A stretch of DNA of 49,271 bases from positions 1-49,271 of the forward strand of contig JANWJE010000082.1 of NCBI GenBank assembly GCA_025451995.1, given 5' to 3'. Every line of letters starts with the position of its first letter. Position 1 is the first letter of the stretch. Below the pieces are notes generated by a model. The model was not told where the DNA came from. It worked only from the letters and a program-made list of their open reading frames with translations, and did not search any database. The translations under genes were made by a program, and so were the position numbers. Positions 17,546 to 26,113 of the stretch are shown here, one piece after another. Source of the stretch: Parachlamydiaceae bacterium. Its GTDB lineage: Bacteria > Chlamydiota > Chlamydiia > Chlamydiales > Parachlamydiaceae.

Positions 17546-19144
17546 ATGAATTTACCCCTTGAGCTTAGCAAAGAAAAAGGGTTTTTAAATGCAACGCTTC
17601 GCTTTGCGAAGGAATTTTTTGTTAAAGAGCAAGAAGACATCCTTCAGAACATGAGTCAAGACATTCGCTTTAGATCTTTCACACCTTTGCCAAAAAGTTT
17701 ATTGACTTTTGTATGGGCTGAAAAAGAGAGGCTTGTTCTGCAGTCATCGCATCGCATTCTTTTGGATGATGATGAAAGAAAAGTAAGAAGAGGCAACGAT
17801 CTATCGATTGATCATATTCCAAGAGATGAAACGCACCCTTCTACATTTGCCCCTTTTTTAATTGAAGGGTATTGGATTCCGGAATCTGAAGGGGAGTTTT
17901 TTTCAAACGCGACTCTTGAACCCTCTCCTTTTATTAAGGAAACTGAAAACGGGAGGGAGATCCTTTTTTTAGTCCACCCTCACTCCAAACATTTATTCTT
18001 ACCCTTGCGGGAAAAATATAAAGATAAAAAAATCGATTTAGAGGCCCTGGCTCTCAGTTCATTTCGCACCCTGCTTGTCGCCTATCAAAATACCTTTTCT
18101 TTTATAAAAGTCAGCCTCGATAAAGAAATTGGATTCAATGAAAAACAAGAAAAAATAGTCCGCATCCTCTCGAAAAAAGAATGCGCTTTAAGTGTGGCTA
18201 ACACAGGTCTTATCCATTCTCTTTCTATGGCATCTCCGTCTGATGTGAAGATGGAGTTTTTATCGGAGGATTTTTCCTTTGTACCCGGCAAACATCTGAT
18301 CAATTCCGGTTTGGGTTTTGCCCTCGCTCAAGAAAAAGGGGCCGGGATGATCCACAGGATCATTCCACAATGTTTGTCAGAACCAAAGGAATTCATTGTC
18401 CCGCTTTTTGCACTTCTCGGTCCAAAAAATCGCCCAATGCTTAAAGCTTTAATTGAACAAAGCGGCCTTCCTCCCACTCAATGTGTGATGGAAAAAATAT
18501 TAAAACCCCTCATGCTTTCCTGTTTGGAGCTCCTTTTTAAACACAACACTTCAATTCAAGCGCACGATCAAAATATCATGATAGCCATCGATCCGGAACA
18601 GCCGCATGCGATCAATACCCGATTTGTTTATAGAGATATGGGAGGGGTCAACACCCTTCTCATTCAACGGCAAGAATTAAAAAATAGGCTTCCATCAGAG
18701 CTTCAAGCGGATGACTATTTTTATTTTGACAAGCACTTTCATGATGCGGCAATCAATATCGATCGCATTGTCACGGTCGCCTATTTATTGACAGAACAAT
18801 TTTTTAATGACCAAGAGATTTGCAAAAACGATGAAGAATTTTTTCAATGGAAAAAAGAAATGTGCGATCGAGGGTTTATTAAAAATTGGACATCGGATGC
18901 AGCGGAGTGCCATACTTTAGAAATTCCCATCGATCAATTTTATCACTTTGGTTACTTCGAAAAAAAACTGGCAGCACTCTTATTAAATTATTTTTTAGAA
19001 GAAGGCTGTTTCTTTGGAAGATATGACGTTTTCCAAGATTTTGTGGAAAGAATGAAAATCAATTTGGAAGGGAAGGATCAAATCGATCCCTGCATCTACC
19101 AACAAGATTGGTTTATTGACCTAATTAAAACTTTTTATCACTAA
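17546..19144 (+). CDS. IucA/IucC-family (NIS) synthetase-like protein
   Basis: Resembles NRPS-independent siderophore synthetases, which use ATP to join a carboxylate such as citrate to an amine or alcohol. Blocks appear in family order: FLVHPHSKH (HP at 144-145, where the family has HPWQ), LSSFRTLL (172-175 SFRT), FIKVSL (188-191 KVSL), then SIQAHDQN (H340, Q342, N343) and YRDMGG (R363-D364). A FhuF-like C-terminal region follows. The start at 17546 is chosen because AAGGGG lies 5 bases upstream, giving 532 residues, slightly short for the family; earlier in-frame ATGs at 17510 and 17543 are possible. The Trp of HPWQ is absent. No hydroxylase, acyltransferase or siderophore receptor is nearby, so the product is unknown. 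Confidence 0.75.
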   Translation: MNLPLELSKEKGFLNATLRFAKEFFVKEQEDILQNMSQDIRFRSFTPLPKSLLTFVWAEKERLVLQSSHRILLDDDERKVRRGNDLSIDHIPRDETHPSTFAPFLIEGYWIPESEGEFFSNATLEPSPFIKETENGREILFLVHPHSKHLFLPLREKYKDKKIDLEALALSSFRTLLVAYQNTFSFIKVSLDKEIGFNEKQEKIVRILSKKECALSVANTGLIHSLSMASPSDVKMEFLSEDFSFVPGKHLINSGLGFALAQEKGAGMIHRIIPQCLSEPKEFIVPLFALLGPKNRPMLKALIEQSGLPPTQCVMEKILKPLMLSCLELLFKHNTSIQAHDQNIMIAIDPEQPHAINTRFVYRDMGGVNTLLIQRQELKNRLPSELQADDYFYFDKHFHDAAINIDRIVTVAYLLTEQFFNDQEICKNDEEFFQWKKEMCDRGFIKNWTSDAAECHTLEIPIDQFYHFGYFEKKLAALLLNYFLEEGCFFGRYDVFQDFVERMKINLEGKDQIDPCIYQQDWFIDLIKTFYH

Positions 19145-19147
19145 TTT

Positions 19148-21871
19148 ATGATTCATTTAACTCAACATCCATCACTAACTCTTTTAGATTATACTGAGAT
19201 TGAAATTCCAAGTCTCAAGCAAAAAAAAGAGGCAAAACAAGCATTAGAATATCTCAAAGCCGGGATTTCAATTGTGACAGAACCCTTCTCTGAGACAATG
19301 ACAAAAATTAATAGCTTAGTTGGTTCGTTATGCAATAACTATTTTAATCAAGCTATTTATGAATCACAGATTGATGCTTCAAGCGGAAAAGAAAAACAGC
19401 ATCTTCTAAAAGAAAAAATCAACATTCAACAATCCATTCAATCATCTAGAAAAGAATTGATAAATTACATCTTTCAAGGGATTGAAAAAACTCAAGAACA
19501 AGAAGATGGTGTCGTCGATTGGTTAAATGTGCGAAAAAGTAAAATCTCTCATTCAGCCAAAGAACAATTTGCAATCAGAAAGGAAAATGCAATAAAGAAT
19601 TTTATTTTGGCCCATCGCCAAAATATCGCTATTGATGCGCTCTCAAATGAACAAATCAATGAACTTTTTACCCAATGTTCCAAAGAAGCGGAACTCATCT
19701 CGCAACTCAATCATGATTTCCATGTGTTGTTATCGATGACGCCGGCTTACTCCATGGATACCGAAGAAGAAATGGAACTTGAAATTAGCCATTCGGGATA
19801 CACCCCTTTTTGTGCGACAATCACTACAAAAAATGTCGCTATGGGCTATTCAATCTACATTTTATGCCGCTCATTACAAATTATGCGCGTCAAGCATTAC
19901 TCTGGGGAGAATGAGTTTCCTTTAACTATCGAACAGTTAGAGCTCATGCATAAACATTTGCGTTATATGATTCAAATCACAAACATCTTCAGTGGACTTT
20001 TGCAAGCGATTGTCGGAGGAGAAGATAAGGAATTTTTTGAGCTAGGAAAAAAGAAATTAAGCGAACCCATACGCGATCAAGAAGACTTTAATAAAAGAAG
20101 TGGAGAAGTCTTTTATGAAAAAAATCTTCCCGATCGAATTGCTATTTCAGCTGTTGGCCTAAGTAAAATGAAAGAATATCAAAATAGCAATGATTCAGTT
20201 TATTTCTTTTTATTCAATCAAATCTCGCTCTATTTGGCTCTTCATCCGAATAAGGAGGCCATCAAAGCTCTTTTTGAAAGATGGTATGCTGAAGAGGGAA
20301 TGAAATCCCTCAATGGTCTCAATAAAACGTTTCAATTTGATGATCCCTGGCGCTCAGCTTTAGACCCTTTGCAAATCATGCAAATTGCCCCGAGGATGAG
20401 CGTTTACCTCAGAGCAATATCTCTTTTTAAAATTGACCCAAGCCAAATTAAGGAGCTAAGTTTAGAGCAGCTTCTATCCAAAGATTTTTTTAGAATGATC
20501 GAAAATATCGATCCATCGTTAACAAGGCAGCTCAAGAATGAATGGGCTGCAAACTGGACACAGATTGAAAAAGGGGTCAATGATGAACATGCAGGATTAT
20601 CGAGGGATTTTTTAATTTCAAAAGTCGATCTTTACCAGGCTCGTTTATATAAACAATTTATACTTAAGTGTCTTAAATTAAAATCTCCAAATTTAAAAGA
20701 ACTCTATAACCCAACTGAAGAAGAAATTGCAAACCTCTATGGCAAGTTAAAATTTACAATCTATAATAATAATCAACAGCATAAAAATGTCAGACAATTA
20801 TTCAAGCTCTTAAGAAAAAGTCTTAACGTTTCATCCCCACCTGTTAAAAGTGAAAAGGAAGAGGAAAATATTTTTCAAGATTATGCTCACATTATAGATC
20901 AATTAGAAAAAGAGCTCGTTTTGCGCTTGAATGACTATGCAGATATTCCAGCCATTGGCGTTTATGGAAAAGAGCAAGTGGATGCTGCTGTCTATAGTTT
21001 TGAAAGGTATGTGGCTTTGATTGTCTATAGAGAACAATCGAAAATTGAAGATGAGGCTATCATCAATTCTCTTATCGCTGCAGCGGGTGTCACCTCAAAA
21101 GCAAAAAAAGATGACCTTCGAGAGGGATGTGGAAGCGGACTTATAGGGCGAATCATTTATCTCCCATCCTTTTTGGTGCAAAACGTGGAGGACGACTTAC
21201 AAAATGCTATTAGGCAGTTTAAAAACAATTGTTTGGAAGCAGCATTTATAGAAGAAGAAATAAACAATTGGGAAAGTTCCATGCATGTGATCCGCAAGGA
21301 ATGGATTGCTAAAGAATTGGGGATTCGGCACCCCAATGGCAAACTAGTCAAATATGAACCTTTGATGGATAAAATGATTCAAAAATGCAATGCTGTCACC
21401 ATTTTTCAAGAGATGATCGAATTGTTTTGTTCCAATTTCTACGCTCTTAGTAAAGAAAAAAGAACTGAAGAAGAAGCAATAGGGGAACAATGTTATGCCA
21501 TTTTCGAAGAACTGGATTTTGGAACGAATAGAATCGATCTAAATTCACGCTATAGAAAATCGGGCGATCCGCATAAAGAATGGGATTTTCTCCGCTTTAA
21601 GCTCGATTTGCCCAATTATCTTATCCCCTATCTCATAAAAAAAGAAATTTTTGCTCGAAAAGGACGCTCAGAAGGGGAAGGGCAAAACAATTGCGCCGTG
21701 CAACTTAGCACCGAGGGGACTTTGGTTAAAGCAATCAATGCAAATCATTTGTTTTCCGGAGGCTTTGGTAAAATCACCCAAGAATTAGCCAAAGACTCAG
21801 ACCCGATCGATTCAAGCTACAATAAAGCGATCAAAGAATACGAAACATTTACCGGCTGGATGAAAAAATAG
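19148..21871 (+). CDS. Large paralogue B, hypothetical protein
   Basis: 907 residues, starting 3 bases after the NIS-synthetase-like gene. It is paralogous to the 14758-17505 protein over the middle and C-terminal parts: NVAMGYSIYIL at 229-239, FPLTIEQLELM near 257, an LHPNKE block, then FQFDDPWRS, and late in the chain DLPNYLIPYLIKKE. Unlike paralogue A it has no N-terminal membrane helix; instead residues 20-190 are helical and charged. No catalytic motif is recognised. Two diverged copies flanking one enzyme suggest duplication inside the operon and a role connected with that enzyme. An AT-rich hairpin follows the stop codon. Confidence 0.85.
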   Translation: MIHLTQHPSLTLLDYTEIEIPSLKQKKEAKQALEYLKAGISIVTEPFSETMTKINSLVGSLCNNYFNQAIYESQIDASSGKEKQHLLKEKINIQQSIQSSRKELINYIFQGIEKTQEQEDGVVDWLNVRKSKISHSAKEQFAIRKENAIKNFILAHRQNIAIDALSNEQINELFTQCSKEAELISQLNHDFHVLLSMTPAYSMDTEEEMELEISHSGYTPFCATITTKNVAMGYSIYILCRSLQIMRVKHYSGENEFPLTIEQLELMHKHLRYMIQITNIFSGLLQAIVGGEDKEFFELGKKKLSEPIRDQEDFNKRSGEVFYEKNLPDRIAISAVGLSKMKEYQNSNDSVYFFLFNQISLYLALHPNKEAIKALFERWYAEEGMKSLNGLNKTFQFDDPWRSALDPLQIMQIAPRMSVYLRAISLFKIDPSQIKELSLEQLLSKDFFRMIENIDPSLTRQLKNEWAANWTQIEKGVNDEHAGLSRDFLISKVDLYQARLYKQFILKCLKLKSPNLKELYNPTEEEIANLYGKLKFTIYNNNQQHKNVRQLFKLLRKSLNVSSPPVKSEKEEENIFQDYAHIIDQLEKELVLRLNDYADIPAIGVYGKEQVDAAVYSFERYVALIVYREQSKIEDEAIINSLIAAAGVTSKAKKDDLREGCGSGLIGRIIYLPSFLVQNVEDDLQNAIRQFKNNCLEAAFIEEEINNWESSMHVIRKEWIAKELGIRHPNGKLVKYEPLMDKMIQKCNAVTIFQEMIELFCSNFYALSKEKRTEEEAIGEQCYAIFEELDFGTNRIDLNSRYRKSGDPHKEWDFLRFKLDLPNYLIPYLIKKEIFARKGRSEGEGQNNCAVQLSTEGTLVKAINANHLFSGGFGKITQELAKDSDPIDSSYNKAIKEYETFTGWMKK

Positions 21872-21882
21872 GCAACGCTTTT

Positions 21883-21911
21883 GAAAAAATAAAGAATGCC
21901 TTTATTTTTTC
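21883..21911 (+). terminator. AT-rich hairpin after paralogue B
   Basis: GAAAAAATAAAG and CTTTATTTTTTC form a perfect 12-base stem around the loop AATGC, 12 bases after the stop codon of the five-gene operon. The stem is almost all A:T, so it would be a weak terminator, but its position at the operon end is right. Confidence 0.5.
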
Positions 21912-21946
21912 TAATAGCTATTTTAATAAATAAACGAGGTGAATTT

Positions 21947-23248
21947 ATGCAGTCAGTTACAAATTCTCACTTTCATGCTAATAATCAGCGGTTGAATATA
22001 AATGAACCGGTGACCTGTAATTCATTCACGCAAGCCTTAAAGTACTTTTGCTGCGGTTTTAATGATGATAGTGCGGAGGATACTGATTATGTAGCTATGC
22101 CTGTTGAACAACAAACAGTTGAAATTGCTAAAGTTCAATCGATAAGCATGCAGATTATAGGAAATAAAAAGGATGAAGAAGTCATAAGACCCTTGAATGA
22201 AATGGTAAAAAGAGAATTGCCTGTAATCATTTCAGCTAAAGACATAGTGGATGCGATAAAAGGTGTGAATCCGATTGCTAAGGAATTTACCACGATGCAT
22301 TCGATCGAGAGTCAACGCATCTCACATCAAGAGGCGAAAGCTTATTTAAAAAAATATTTAACTGCAATTGATGCAGATGTTGCTTTTATTTCACCTCCAC
22401 CACTCAAAAATCCGATGTCTGTTAAAAAAATCCAGATTTCTCCATTATCCAAAGAGGTCTTTTTTTGGGAGAATACACATGGAGTGGCTGGGGATATTCA
22501 AAAGGACGGAAAAAGAATTGAAGATACTATTATCATGTATGGAGTAGCAAGTCAATTTAATGGATGTGAAGCGTGCGGACCTTATACAATACCACCAGGT
22601 AATGCAGTACATCGTTATAAAGGAGATCTAACACAAGGCCCTCAAGCTCAATTGCAATTCCACCCGCACCAAGTTGAACTCATTAATTGCGCAGGAAATA
22701 AGGGTTTCAACGGTTTAATCAATATGCTAGATGAAGAAACGAAATCTTCGGTTATGCATGGATATTTTATGCCGAATGAAAAAGATGCAGATGCTGTCAT
22801 CCAAGCTTTGTCAACTACAACGGAGGTTGAATATATTTGTGTGGCAAATAGACCCTATGATGAAAGATTCAAGAAAATGGAAGATCAACAGGTCCACATG
22901 ACTTTACTGTCCGCTCCCGCTTTTGGATATGGTGGATTGCGCAATGGTGCAAAGAGAAATCAAATTGAGTTTTTATGTGCCCTTCAAGGGTTTAGAGCTC
23001 AATTTCAACACTGCATACATTTAGCAAAGAGTGAGAGGAAACCGGTCATTTTTAAAGCTGCAGGAATGGGATTAGGCGTTTACGGCAATGATGAATTGAA
23101 TGTTGCAAAAGGTTTTTATGCCGCTGCGAAAGAATTTGAATCACAGCTAAAAGAAAATGATGTGACGGTGCGATTTCAAGTATTTAGGAATACGGGAAGA
23201 GCGAAACATATGGCTAATATTTTAGGTCTTCCTCAATACTTTGCATAG
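21947..23248 (+). CDS. Macro-domain-like protein
   Basis: 433 residues with ATG 21947 after a strong GAGGTGA. Residues about 225-405 resemble a macro domain (ADP-ribose or related nucleotide binding/hydrolysis). GDLT at 226-229 matches the GDIT strand, VELINCAGN at 243-251 the AIVNAAN strand, VHMTLLSAPAFG at 316-327 the later core strand, and AAGMGLGVYGND at 371-382 the GxGVYG phosphate loop followed by a VAKGFYAAAKEF helix. The first 200 residues match nothing I know; they begin polar, with a cysteine pair (FCCGF) at 34-38. It has its own ribosome site and is followed by a good terminator. The assignment is by motif order and not certain. Confidence 0.8.
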   Translation: MQSVTNSHFHANNQRLNINEPVTCNSFTQALKYFCCGFNDDSAEDTDYVAMPVEQQTVEIAKVQSISMQIIGNKKDEEVIRPLNEMVKRELPVIISAKDIVDAIKGVNPIAKEFTTMHSIESQRISHQEAKAYLKKYLTAIDADVAFISPPPLKNPMSVKKIQISPLSKEVFFWENTHGVAGDIQKDGKRIEDTIIMYGVASQFNGCEACGPYTIPPGNAVHRYKGDLTQGPQAQLQFHPHQVELINCAGNKGFNGLINMLDEETKSSVMHGYFMPNEKDADAVIQALSTTTEVEYICVANRPYDERFKKMEDQQVHMTLLSAPAFGYGGLRNGAKRNQIEFLCALQGFRAQFQHCIHLAKSERKPVIFKAAGMGLGVYGNDELNVAKGFYAAAKEFESQLKENDVTVRFQVFRNTGRAKHMANILGLPQYFA

Positions 23249-23260
23249 CTACACCAAGTC

Positions 23261-23320
23261 AAAGAATGAACAATGGCCATTGTCATCTGCTTAGCAGATT
23301 GAACAATGGCCATTTTTCAT
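23261..23320 (+). terminator. Rho-independent terminator after the macro-like gene
   Basis: AATGGCCATTG plus ATCTGC (left, to 23290) pairs with GCAGAT plus CAATGGCCATT (right, from 23294) around a TTA loop with a small internal bulge, and the stem runs into TTTTT. It lies 18 bases after the stop codon. The extended reading frame of the next gene would start inside this hairpin (ATG 23306), which argues for a later start there. Confidence 0.75.
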
Positions 23321-23446
23321 TTCACCCGTGAACGGTTACTGCCGTTTTTAGGTTTAATTCTTTGCGTTATTTTTATAAAAAACTTAATTATTATTAATTT
23401 TCCTGAATTAAAATCTGCAATAAATAATTTAATAATTTCAGGTTTT

Positions 23447-25858
23447 ATGTTAAAAATATTTGGTTTTAATTCGTTTCTTAATTCTTTAGCTTCTGGGGAT
23501 CAAAACTTACCGGGAAAAATGGTGAAATCTGCAAGTGTGAAGATTAACGAATTATTAAAGCATGAAGAGGCTTTAATACAAAAATTTTCTTTAGTCAGAA
23601 CAGACTCCTCCAGAGAGGCAATTGCTAAAAGATTGTCACAAGTACGAAATAACCGGGCTGATATCGCTTTAGGTATTTCCGACGATATTGTTGTAGAAGA
23701 TCCGTTGGCTGAAGGAAAGGCTAAAAAAATTATTATCAATAGACAGGTTTTAGGCCAAGTCTTTGCAAAAGCTCTTCATCCTAATAAGGAAAAGGAGCTC
23801 AAAGATGAAGTTGAGGCAGCTGAAAATATTTATAATAATCTATCCGAAACAGGAATGTCTGGAAAACAGATAAAACGGGCTAATTTAGCTCTAGATTTTG
23901 CGCCTCTTCCCAAGGATGCCTGTGCAGATGGTGTCTATACTGTCATGATGCCGCAAGCAGCTATAGACTTAGAAAAAAAAATCAATCAAAAAGGTTTTAA
24001 ATTCCCGGAAGCTTTAAAGATGATTTGGCATATTGCTAACGGACTGCACAATTTACACAAAGCTGGATATGTCCATGGAGACTTGAAACCAGAAAATTTT
24101 CTCCTCTATAGAAAAAAAGGAGAGCATACCGCAAAGCTTGCGGACTTCGGAAAGAGCCAGCCATTAGAGAAAGGGCAAAATGCGGTTTATTCGGGAAATC
24201 CACGTTATTGCGCCTTGGAAGGTAGTCTCAATTTCGAAAGTGAGGTTTTTAGTGCAGCATTGTTGATGATTCGCGTTCTTGAAAGCGAGTTTTTGGCTGA
24301 GTGCAAAGAAGATATGTTGAGTGTGCCAAATGAAAAAAAATCAGTTAATGAAAATATCATCAATCAAAAAAAACGGCGCGGAATAGAAAAGTTTGTTGTT
24401 TTAGATAAAGCTTGTCCACAAAAAGAAATCACTTCAACATTGGATTCAATAACATTTTATGCCAGCAAGTGGGCAAACTTTACAGCTTCAAAAGAAGCTT
24501 CAAAAGCCGTTAATGGTTATATTGATGAATTAATCAAGAAGTTGAGAAATAAATACGCTGATAATTCTCATTATATCATTAAGATTAATATTTTAAACAG
24601 CCTTCTTAAACTCATGACTCAGTCTGATCCAAAAAATAGACCGAGCATGGAAAATGTTGCAAAAGGTCTTTGGATGCCGGATTCTGAAGACACTCTTCAA
24701 GATGTTCAAGATATCCTTACCGACGAGACTTTAAAAAAAGCTGACGAAACGCACAAAGATTTTCCCAAGCAATTACTACGAGATTTCATAGGAGCTTATT
24801 ATTATTTTGATGGAAAGAACCTCCACGAGCAAGCGTTTAAAAAATTAAAGGAGCAAAAGAAAATTTTGGCTTCAGCGATTGGGTTTGGTAAGAGCATCAG
24901 ATCGAATGACAAAGTTCGCGTTCAAGCAGCCCAAATATTAAAAGATGAATTTGGCGATCAAGCATTAAAAAACATTGGTTCAATTTGCCAACAATCTTCA
25001 TTCACATTGATCATTCAAAATATTATGCTTCAACAAAAAAAGAATTATAATTTTAAAAATGATAAACATTCACCCCCTGAATATTGGATTGAAGATCAAG
25101 GGGAAAATATAAAAATGAGCTTAATCGTTTATTTGGAAGGTTATATTTTAAGCATTGATGCTGAAGATGAAGATGAAATAAGCCATGGCTCTAATTGCTA
25201 TGTGATAGCTAAACGTGAAATCCTCATTTCTAAAGAAGATCTTAAACGAGATTGGACTAATGATTGTGAAAAAGAGGTTGCTCCAAGCCTTCAAGTGCAA
25301 GATTATTACTCACATTCTCATGCTAATATCAATTCTGCAATTAAGGAAATGATGGATCTGCATCTTCTCGCAGATAAGGATTCAAAAGCATTAGATCGAT
25401 TCATCACAGCAGAAGATATTGAACAAGAAGAAATCATCCAAATGGCGATTGAAGAGGATCTAAGCAAACAATTGGGTGTTGCAGAAAAGAAAGATCCAAC
25501 AGAAGATTTAGAGATTGAGGTAGAGGAAAAGCCTGCAGAGGCGGCTGAGTTAGTTGAAGAAATAGATATTGCAATAGAGGAAGAAATTACAGAGCATGTA
25601 GATAGTGTAGAAGAAGAAAAAACAAAGATCGCCATAGAAGAACGACCAGTAGAATCAATTAAAATTGAAACCCCTCCTGAAATAAGCAAAGCGAAAGAAA
25701 AAGCTGCAAAGCCAACTTTAGAAACAAAAAAGGCTGCATCTCCTGGCTATTTCGATTGGATGTTTAAAAATATATTCACATTATTTTCGTTTGTGACAAC
25801 GCCTGCTGCTTGGTTGCATTCCTTTTATCAATGGTTTAAGAAAAAGATTTTTGGATAG
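23447..25858 (+). CDS. Ser/Thr protein kinase-like protein with acidic C-terminal region
   Basis: A eukaryotic-type kinase domain occupies roughly residues 75-430 of 803. The likely ATP-lysine is in FAKAL (K108), the catalytic loop YVHGDLKPENFLL has D212, K214 and N217, and the metal-binding DFG is at 233-235. GNPRYCALEG follows as the activation/P+1 segment. HGD replaces HRD, as in many bacterial and plant-like kinases; a classical glycine loop is not obvious. Behind it is an unrecognised region, a Glu/Ile/Val-rich acidic stretch (about 640-745), PTLETKKA, and a hydrophobic aromatic tail (YFDWMFKNIFTLFSF) that could bind membrane. ATG 23447 (after CAGG) is preferred over 23306, which lies in a terminator. 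A host-directed effector kinase is plausible. Confidence 0.8.
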   Translation: MLKIFGFNSFLNSLASGDQNLPGKMVKSASVKINELLKHEEALIQKFSLVRTDSSREAIAKRLSQVRNNRADIALGISDDIVVEDPLAEGKAKKIIINRQVLGQVFAKALHPNKEKELKDEVEAAENIYNNLSETGMSGKQIKRANLALDFAPLPKDACADGVYTVMMPQAAIDLEKKINQKGFKFPEALKMIWHIANGLHNLHKAGYVHGDLKPENFLLYRKKGEHTAKLADFGKSQPLEKGQNAVYSGNPRYCALEGSLNFESEVFSAALLMIRVLESEFLAECKEDMLSVPNEKKSVNENIINQKKRRGIEKFVVLDKACPQKEITSTLDSITFYASKWANFTASKEASKAVNGYIDELIKKLRNKYADNSHYIIKINILNSLLKLMTQSDPKNRPSMENVAKGLWMPDSEDTLQDVQDILTDETLKKADETHKDFPKQLLRDFIGAYYYFDGKNLHEQAFKKLKEQKKILASAIGFGKSIRSNDKVRVQAAQILKDEFGDQALKNIGSICQQSSFTLIIQNIMLQQKKNYNFKNDKHSPPEYWIEDQGENIKMSLIVYLEGYILSIDAEDEDEISHGSNCYVIAKREILISKEDLKRDWTNDCEKEVAPSLQVQDYYSHSHANINSAIKEMMDLHLLADKDSKALDRFITAEDIEQEEIIQMAIEEDLSKQLGVAEKKDPTEDLEIEVEEKPAEAAELVEEIDIAIEEEITEHVDSVEEEKTKIAIEERPVESIKIETPPEISKAKEKAAKPTLETKKAASPGYFDWMFKNIFTLFSFVTTPAAWLHSFYQWFKKKIFG

Positions 25859-25875
25859 GAAGTCCAATTCACCAA

Positions 25876-25960
25876 CATAGGTAACGCTTGGCTACACCCT
25901 TTCAGGTCGAGAAGGGCGCACACAAGCAGGTCGAGACGACCTGGTTACGCACGTATTGCC
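25876..25960. other. GC-rich structured block before nuoJ
   Basis: In otherwise AT-rich sequence this stretch has a direct repeat CAGGTCGAGA (25903 and 25927) and a hairpin CAGGTCG-AGA-CGACCTG (25927-25943). Its beginning ATAGGTAACGCTT resembles ATAGGCAACGCTT at the end of paralogue B (about 21868-21880). It may be a small repeat or a structured RNA. The rest of the 255-base gap holds a copy of the GCCAAATTTTGAA repeat and the nuoJ promoter. Confidence 0.45.
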
Positions 25961-26006
25961 AAATGCCAAATTTTGAAACAGTAGAGGTATAAAGATAAAA
26001 AAAGAA

Positions 26007-26036
26007 TTGACTGCTGTTTTGCCCATATGCTATTCA
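26007..26036 (+). promoter_or_regulatory. nuoJ: Candidate promoter of nuoJKLMN
   Basis: TTGACT at 26007-26012 and TATTCA at 26031-26036, spaced by 18 bases, lie about 78 bases before the nuoJ start. A promoter here is expected because the distal nuo genes are separated from nuoI by 17.75 kb that includes two genuine-looking terminators and minus-strand genes. Confidence 0.5.
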
Positions 26037-26113
26037 ACTATTCATAAAATTCAGATGTCGCAAGGATTGTGGCATTTGCTTACAGTGCCGGGAGATTATA
26101 TTCTAGGATGGCG

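Noticed and set aside
23306-23446. Hydrophobic N-terminal extension of the kinase-like protein
   Set aside because: Its ATG is inside the stem of the upstream terminator and lacks a ribosome site; the hydrophobic residues can come from AT-rich DNA. Kept as an alternative only.
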